Origin: Hemibagrus wyckioides
Taxonomy: Eukaryota; Chordata; Actinopteri; Siluriformes; Bagridae
Assembly (NCBI RefSeq): GCF_019097595.1
Contig: NC_080731.1
Location: 11,564,571-11,628,570, forward strand
Direction: 5' to 3'
DNA: 64,000 nucleotides
Shown: positions 57,808-64,000 of the stretch, in pieces
Layout: each line of letters begins with the position of its first letter
How positions within the stretch are numbered: the first letter of the stretch is position 1
Translations under genes and position numbers: made by a program
Notes under the pieces: model-generated
The model's database searches: none
Told to the model about the DNA's origin: nothing
Seen by the model: the letters and a program-made list of their open reading frames with translations, nothing else

Positions 57808-58601
57808 TACACAATTTTGCCAAAAGTTTTGGGACACCCCTCCAAATCATTGAATTCAGGTGTTGTTTTTCAGGGGTTGGGCTCGGCCCCTTAGTTCCAG
57901 TGAAGACAACTCTTAATGTTTCAGCATACCAAGACATTTTGGACAATTTCATGCTCCCAACTTTGTGGGAACAATTTGGGGATGACCCCTTCCTGGCCCA
58001 AAATGACTGCAAGGTCCATAAAGACATGGATGAGTGAGTTTGGTGTAGAGGATCTTGACTGGCCTGCACAGAGTCCTGACCTCAACCTGATAGATGGGAT
58101 GAATTAGAGCGGAGCCAGGTCTTCTCGTCCAACATCAGTGTCTGACCTCACAAATACACCTCTAGAGGAATGGTCAAAAACTCCCATAAACACACTCCTA
58201 AACCTTGTGGAAAGCCTTCCCAGAAGATTTGAAGCTGTTATAGCTGCAAAGGGTAGGCCAACTCCATATTACATTCATGTGCATGTAAAGGCAGACGTCC
58301 CAATTTTGGCCTGGCCCACAGTCTCCGCTCTAATTCATCCCAGAGGTGTTCTATCAGGTTGAGGTCAGTCAAGTTCCTCCACACCAAACTCGCTCATCCA
58401 TGTCTTTGTGGACCTTGCTTTGTGCACTGGTGTACAGTCATGTTGGAACAGGAAGGGGTCATCCTCAAACTGTTCCCACAAAGCTGGCAGCATGAAATTG
58501 TCATTAGGAGTTCCTTTCACTGGAACTAAGGGGTCAAGCCCAAGCCCTGAAATACAACACCATTTGGAGGGGTGTCCCAAAACCTTTGGCAATATAGTGT
58601 A
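57808..58601. mobile_element. Composite of two inverted Tc1-like relics
   Basis: 57808 to about 58306 matches, in reverse orientation, the element at 5184-5721 (57916-58107 on the + strand: KTWMSEFGVEDLDWPAQSPD). From about 58307 to 58601 a second partial copy lies in the opposite orientation (minus-strand CTPVHKARSTKTWMSEFG). The outer ends are the family termini (TACACAATTTTGCC and GGCAATATAGTGTA). Nested insertion or a rearrangement would explain it. Confidence 0.85.
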
Positions 58602-58799
58602 AAATACTTTAGGACAGGTGGTGTGTTGTGTTCATCTATAAACTGATATTTTGTCTTAACAAAAGTGTAATGAACTAAAATAAGGTTGCTCTAAAGTACT
58701 AATAATAAAATAGGTGCTCATTTTGGAAAATATTTAGTTCTGAGGAAAAACGCTGCTACTGGACGTCGGTTACATTTTGAACTTGAATGGGCGTAGCGC

Positions 58800-58985
58800 G
58801 CGCGCGGTCGCTAGGCTGGGCCACATACGGGTCGCTTAGCTACCGCCGAGTTGTTGTTAGGAGGAGACGGTCCTCTGCTCGGTCAGCGGCTCCTCGTGAG
58901 TTCCGCTGCTCTGCCCACTCTCATGTTATCTCATGTTATCCACCCGCGGATTTCTTCACTTGGACTAAGGGAATAAATTATTAAG
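58800..58985 (+). promoter_or_regulatory. camsap1: Probable camsap1 CpG promoter and non-coding exon 1
   Basis: A CpG-dense segment (GCGCGCGCGCGG near 58797) follows repeat DNA. Its 3' end reads ATTAAG|gtatgg, a good donor at 58986, and an acceptor tgctgtag lies at 59651 just upstream of the camsap1 ATG. I infer a 5' UTR exon ending at 58985; the transcription start is not defined. Confidence 0.5.
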
Positions 58986-59651
58986 GTATGGAACATGTAT
59001 ATTGTGTTCAACACGGACAATGGGGCTATTTTATATCTCTCCCGTTTCTCTGGCGTGTTCAGAGCAAGGCTGTATTGAATTAAAGCTAGTTAGCTATCGT
59101 TATTAATGGCAGTGTGTGTACGTGCAACTGTGCAGCTATGGCTAATAATATATAGAATATATCCTCAGTTATACTTGAATATATTATTATTAACGCAAAC
59201 AATGCACGCTAGCTAATAAACCAGTCTTGGTGAGAGCCTTTGAGAAAAATATATAGCATACCTGGCTATAGTTAGCCTGCGCGTCATCATTGACGGCAGC
59301 TAGCTTGTAACTAGCAGGCTAACAAAGTAGCAGCTTGCTAGCAGAGCACAATTTCTCTGTGCTAGAATTTAGTCTGTAGCTGATTATTTGATCAGCCCTA
59401 TAGACGTGTGCGCTGGCAATTATTTAGGTTTTTTGGATATATTTAAACAAGCTCAGAGGGCCATTTAGCGTGCATATATATTTGCATACTGCTATGATAG
59501 CTAACGTTACAGAGCTGGACTTTTTCCCCGGCCTGAGGCTGTCTCTGTTATCGGTGCATTTGATCTGAAGGTAAAGTGCAGATTATAAGGCGATACAGGA
59601 CACTGAGGTAGAGCCACTGCTGGTGGTTGATTTCGGCTTGTTTTGCTGTAG
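58986..59651 (+). other. camsap1: camsap1 5' UTR intron (inferred)
   Basis: Between the proposed non-coding exon and the first coding exon. AT-rich, with several GCTAGC/AGCTAG-like words. No coding potential or transposon was recognised. Confidence 0.4.
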
Positions 59652-59665
59652 GACGCGGTCTCAAC

Positions 59666-59825
59666 ATGGACTTGGACTCGGGGGCTGCAGGCGACAGCAG
59701 CACACGACGGAAGATGGACGCGACTAGCGAGGCAGTGGAGATCACACCGCTGGAAATGTATGATTCAGCGAGGGCCAAGATAGCAGCGAACCTGCGCTGG
59801 CTGTTTGCTAAAGCCTACGGAATAG
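59666..59825 (+). CDS. camsap1: camsap1 first coding exon (gene continues past window)
   Basis: Encodes about 53 residues, beginning MDLDSGAAGDSS. EITPLEMYDSARAKIAANL then WLFAKAYG matches the N terminus of CAMSAP1, a protein that binds and stabilises microtubule minus ends. The upstream RRKMDATSEAVE also aligns with the human start, supporting ATG 59666 over the internal Met. An in-frame extension upstream to 59627 has no ATG. The 5' part of the exon (59652-59665) is UTR after an AG acceptor. Ends phase 1 with donor gtaatg. No later camsap1 exon was found before 64000. Which of the teleost camsap1 copies this is was not determined. Confidence 0.9.
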
Positions 59826-62800
59826 GTAATGTGTTTGTTTACCTTTACATCACACATGAAGGGTAACTGGAGAGCTGAAAGATGCTGTGAACACGGCCAC
59901 TCAACTCCAACATGAGCAAAGTGCTTTACAACACAGGAGGCTTGTTTTGGGTTTAAAAGTGGCACAATGCTGAAATGTATGAAGAAGTGCTTTTTATTGT
60001 CTATTTGCATAATCTTAGGACACATCAACATACGCCAGAGTATTCTGATTACTTTATTTCTAGTCCTGTTCTGACTGGATTAATTGTATATGTGGAGTGG
60101 GCTAGTTAAGTTGTCTTTATTTGTCACTTATACATTACTACACAGTTCTTCACATATCCTATCCTATCCTATCCTATCCTATCCTTGGGGGTTGGGGTCA
60201 GAGCACAGGGTCAGCCATGATGCAGTGCCCCTGGAGAAGGATGGGCTGGGACCTTGCTCAGCGGCCCAACAGTGGCAGCTTGGCGGTGCTGGGGCTTGAA
60301 CCCCGATCTTCTAGTCAATGACCCAGAGCTTTAACCACTTAAGGATAAAAGGATGAAATGTATATAGAAGTAGCTACAGGTCATTTACTTGTATCTTGTT
60401 GGGGAGGAAAAGTTCTGTGCTTTTTCTTCAGTATCGAGACAGTCCAGTGCTATTTTATATTTTCTATCTGTACTCAAAACCAAACCAAGCTTTAGCTGAG
60501 TTTAAAAAGTAGCACTGTAAAATAAAGATGTTGATAAGGTGTTGACAGAGAAGGTTTAGGGACGTTATTGAGGTCCAGCTCCGCTATAACTAACCTGCAT
60601 CTTACAGTCAGGATCATAATCAAGATCACTAAGCAGAGAAAAAGCCATCAGATTGGTGTATGTAGTGTGTGTGAATGACCAGAATGGGTACGTCATGAAC
60701 GTGACAGACACACCAATCTCTGTGATTTATACAGAGATAGCTTATCTCATATCATGTGGTAATGAGTACTGCAGGTGTTCTCCAGCAATGTTGCTTAACA
60801 CATTTGTTTGGAAACATGATCACAAATGAACAGTTCTCTGAAAGTAAGACACTTTCTTTTTTTCTTTTTTTCTTTTTTTTTTTACTTAAGTATTATTGTA
60901 GATTTCATGCTTTCTTTCTGTTATGTGGCACACAGAGCTAATTAATGTCAGTGGTGGAGATCAATCTGGGTCATCATACGCTTTGTTCCGGATGGGAAGT
61001 GTAGGAGTGTCCACCGATTTAACAATCAGGAAGAGTCATTTTTATTCTGTCTGTATTGCTAGCAAGATGTGGAATTAATGTGGACAAACCAGAAGCATGG
61101 TCTCGCTGTCAGTAAGGGTTAGACTCTTGCTATTTACCTTCAGAGTTTTTTCGCCCCAGGAGTTGTATAAGGGACTTGTATAAAACGAACCTGGAAATTT
61201 GCCTGTTTTCTTGATCAGTAATTAAAAAAAGAACAGCAGATAACGTGTGATAAGCTGTATTGGGGTATTATGTGACTGAAAACACCAAAATATTTAGTGT
61301 CAAGGCCAAATTAATATCTCAGGTAGTAGTCATCCATCTCACCAAAACTTTCTTTTGTGCAGTTGTTGTAAAAAAAAAAAAAAAAAAAATCTCCCTAAAA
61401 ACCTCAACACTTCTGTATCTGCATGAGTGGAAAGGTGTCCTGTGTACAAAATCGATTGACCTGCACTGTGTTTAGGGAACTGATTTATGGTTTTGGCATT
61501 TGCAAGTGGTGTGAATGTGTTCGTGAGCAGAGAAGGAGGAAGGTGCGTAACCTCATTCTTCCTCTTTCCTTGTAATAGACCAACAGGGGTTCATAAAATG
61601 TAACACCTTTTAAAGAAAATAAAAAAGCTGTGGTTTTTGCCAGTCAGTATAACTGGTGCTTTATTTTAGCCAGCATTGTCTGCTTAAAACAGCTTTCTGT
61701 TGAGGCTTTATTTGTTTTTTCTGCTTGCAATAATTGAGCTTAGTTTCACTACACTAACTTTTCTACAGGATAGAAAAGTGAGAACCAGGAGCCCTGTTGC
61801 ACTAAGTATATTTTTAGTGATTTTCTTGGCACTGGTTAGCGCAGGTCTGCTTTACACTGGCAGCGAATCGCCTGGCCAGATGTCCCTACAGGCAGTAGAT
61901 TGAATTTCTTGTCATTTTCAAAATGAGTGGAATTTCTGGTAAGGTCAGCCTGTTTATCCTTAAGGCAAAAAGTTCTTCCTCATATTTTGAATGCTCAGTA
62001 ATGTTTCATGTTCTTTGTTGGGTTGAGTTTAGTAAACAGTTGGCTCCAACTTCAGTGCTCTGGTCAGGTTTTAAGCTTAAAGAGCATCTCAGATTTGTGC
62101 AAAGTTCACGTAAAAGAGTTGATCAGCTAGGTGTTACACAGTATACAGAACATGTCTGTCATAAATAGCCAGACAACCTGTCCAGTGTGAAATGACTGCC
62201 CTAATTCCTAATTCCACCTAAGACTCACTTGCTCTAGTAATCCGTGTTTATTTTTAATGAGGTAATAATGGTTATCTAAGAAGCCTCGTGATAAGGAACA
62301 TTTATGTGCAGCCCAAAGATGTTACACACCTCATGCTGTGAGTTTTACTTTTTCTTTTGACGACTTTTATTTCATCGTGTCTTGCCTTTTGTTCCATAGC
62401 AACAAATAACGATCACAATTATCTATCATCCATGATCATTATCCATAAATGCTGGAGATGCTGTAATGCAGGACTGACCCTTGTCTTTTAAGGCATGAAA
62501 CATTTGTGATTAGCATTCGTACACATGACTGAGTTTCAGAATAATCTTAGCAATGTACACAGTCTGATTTAACCACAGGAGTGTTACTGAAACAAACTGA
62601 TGCCGTAGGTAAAATACCCCAGGTGTCATTTACAGCAGTGTGTTGTTTATTTATGGTCTGTGTTATATTTAAGTCATGTATTATGAATGCTTGTGGATAT
62701 CGGAAAATAAATAAAATCATATCCAGGTCGATCTGGCTTGCGTTAGTGTCTGAACAGCTGGATGGTAGAAAGACGTTGCTGATGATACCAAGCACTTTAA

Positions 62801-63749
62801 CAAAGGTTTCATCCTTACAAGACTCACTAGACTTGCGTTATAGTCCATATAGAAAGCAATGTAAACAATTGTACGTTGTCAGCCACGGTGGCCAGTTATT
62901 TTATTTTATTTGGACGTTATATGAAGCGAACTGTTTTGAAATTCAAAATTCATACAAATGCAGCCCCTCCCTTCAGTGTTCCCTCTAAAAACACACCTCT
63001 TTACACACATTCATGCCTCTACAAGAAGAAGAAGGGCTTTTGTATTGACAGGCAAGTAGTAATCATGAGGAAGTATGACTGGTTGGGTGCTGGTGGTTCT
63101 CTGGGTTCTCTACATTTATTTTTTCCCCCCATTTACAGAGGCTAGGGTGCCGCAAAGATCAGTATTTCTCCTCTAAGCTGATTTATTATTGACCTATGCT
63201 GGAAGGTTACAAATTTAAAGTATAGACACATTTTGCCTGGTGACATCCAGCAGAACAGTAGCCTCTGGTGATGCTAGTGCTGCTGAGTGTTTGTGGGGAG
63301 AAGGAACAAGATGCTACCAATCATAATGTAGATCTAGCTTCTCTCTTGTTGCTCTGTATTTACAACCAGGCCCTTAGCTAATACAGTTCATCAGTGCCAT
63401 CATGGGAGCTCTTGAACTGTAAAACAGCATCACAGCTTTTTAGCACCCTCATTATGATAAAGTAACACTTACAGATCCAAACTCCCTTACAAGCTATTAA
63501 AGCAAGGCCAGGCTTAGTCACATGGTTTCATTGAATCCAGTTTGCTGTACATGTTGGCTTTTCATCTGTCCCTAGCTTGGAGTTTACTTATGCATCACTC
63601 TTTCTACCATTGTACTAAATAAACTATATAGCCTATATTGTTGGTTCTTAAACTGTCTGTACCCAGGATCTGATTTACTGTAAAAATCCACTTATTTATT
63701 TTATGACCATAACTCTGACCTGACTTTCATACCCACATGTAACCGTTCT
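59826..63749 (+). other. camsap1: camsap1 intron, no exons seen
   Basis: About 4 kb of intron. Apart from the dispersed repeat at 60111-60350 and A/T runs (60858-60883, 61371-61389), nothing was recognised. A 135-codon frame at 62581-62988 lacks resemblance to any CAMSAP1 domain and is treated as chance. Confidence 0.6.
60111..60350. repeat. Dispersed SINE-like repeat with (TATCC)n
   Basis: TATCC units at about 60153-60185 sit inside a repeat with GGTCAGCCATGATGCAG, GCCCAACAGTGGCAGCTTGG and GGGGCTTGAACCCC. I associate it with ostariophysan fish genomes; class uncertain. Confidence 0.65.
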
Positions 63750-64000
63750 AAAACTATGGGTATTAATATGACTTCTCTTCCACTCTTCTTGGAAGCTTTT
63801 CCACTAGATATTGGAATGTGGCTGTGGGAATTTGTGTTTATTCCACAAGAGCAGAAGTGAGATCAGACACTGACGTTTGGAAAGCTTGATCTGCAGCAGG
63901 AGGCGGTTCCTGTATGTCCCAAAGGTGTCTGTGGGGCTGGGGCCAGGGCTCTAGTCACTCCATTTCTTCCACATTAACCTTGATAAACTGATGTTTTCTT
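63750..64000 (-). mobile_element. Tc1-like fragment running off the window
   Basis: Words such as CTCTTCTTGGAAGCTTTTCC and GGCTGTGGGAATTTGTGTTT match the antisense C-terminal transposase region of the family also seen at 34680-34928. The right end is outside the window. Confidence 0.65.

Noticed and set aside
59627..59665. Longer camsap1 N terminus
   Set aside because: No ATG upstream in frame; an AG acceptor at 59651 makes this part intron and UTR.
62581..62988. 135-codon ORF in camsap1 intron
   Set aside because: No similarity to CAMSAP1 domains (CH, coiled coil, CKK) and no supporting splice sites.

Overview
This is a stretch of vertebrate, almost certainly ray-finned fish, nuclear DNA. 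Genes have many exons with GT-AG introns, there are long microsatellites (TCTA, TTA, GAAA, CA, AT), and Tc1-like DNA transposon relics of the kind common in teleosts are scattered throughout. Several dispersed repeats resemble ones I associate with ostariophysan fish (catfish relatives), but that placement is an inference from memory.

The window is dominated by one complete gene on the + strand, a Notch1 receptor, with coding exons from 17226 to 52683. I could place 34 coding exons. All splice phases agree, and together they encode about 2479 residues: signal peptide, 36 EGF repeats, three LNR modules, heterodimerization domain, one transmembrane helix, RAM with nuclear localization signals, ankyrin repeats, and a glutamine-rich/PEST tail. 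Whether it is the teleost a or b paralog was not decided. About 7 kb downstream, on the same strand, lies the start of a second gene, camsap1 (microtubule minus-end binding). I see a probable non-coding first exon in a CpG-rich segment ending at 58985 and the first coding exon at 59666-59825; the rest lies beyond the window.

Layout: 1-16.8 kb is gene-poor upstream DNA with transposon relics; 16.85-17.2 kb is the probable notch1 promoter/5' UTR; 17.2-52.7 kb is notch1, with a 9.2 kb intron 2 that may hold regulatory DNA; 52.7-55.25 kb is the 3' UTR, interrupted by a Tc1-like element with both ends intact; 55.3-58.6 kb is repeat-rich intergenic DNA; 58.8-64 kb is the 5' end of camsap1.

The most notable protein-level observations are that the predicted Notch1 lacks the basic furin (S1) motif, has Met instead of Val at the position aligned with the gamma-secretase (S3) P1' residue, and has Gly instead of Glu in the FBXW7-type phosphodegron. 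The most notable structural ones are a large TCTA/TAGA inverted microsatellite in intron 1 and an inverted pair of Tc1 relics next to the camsap1 promoter. I found no evidence for a wholly new biological system.
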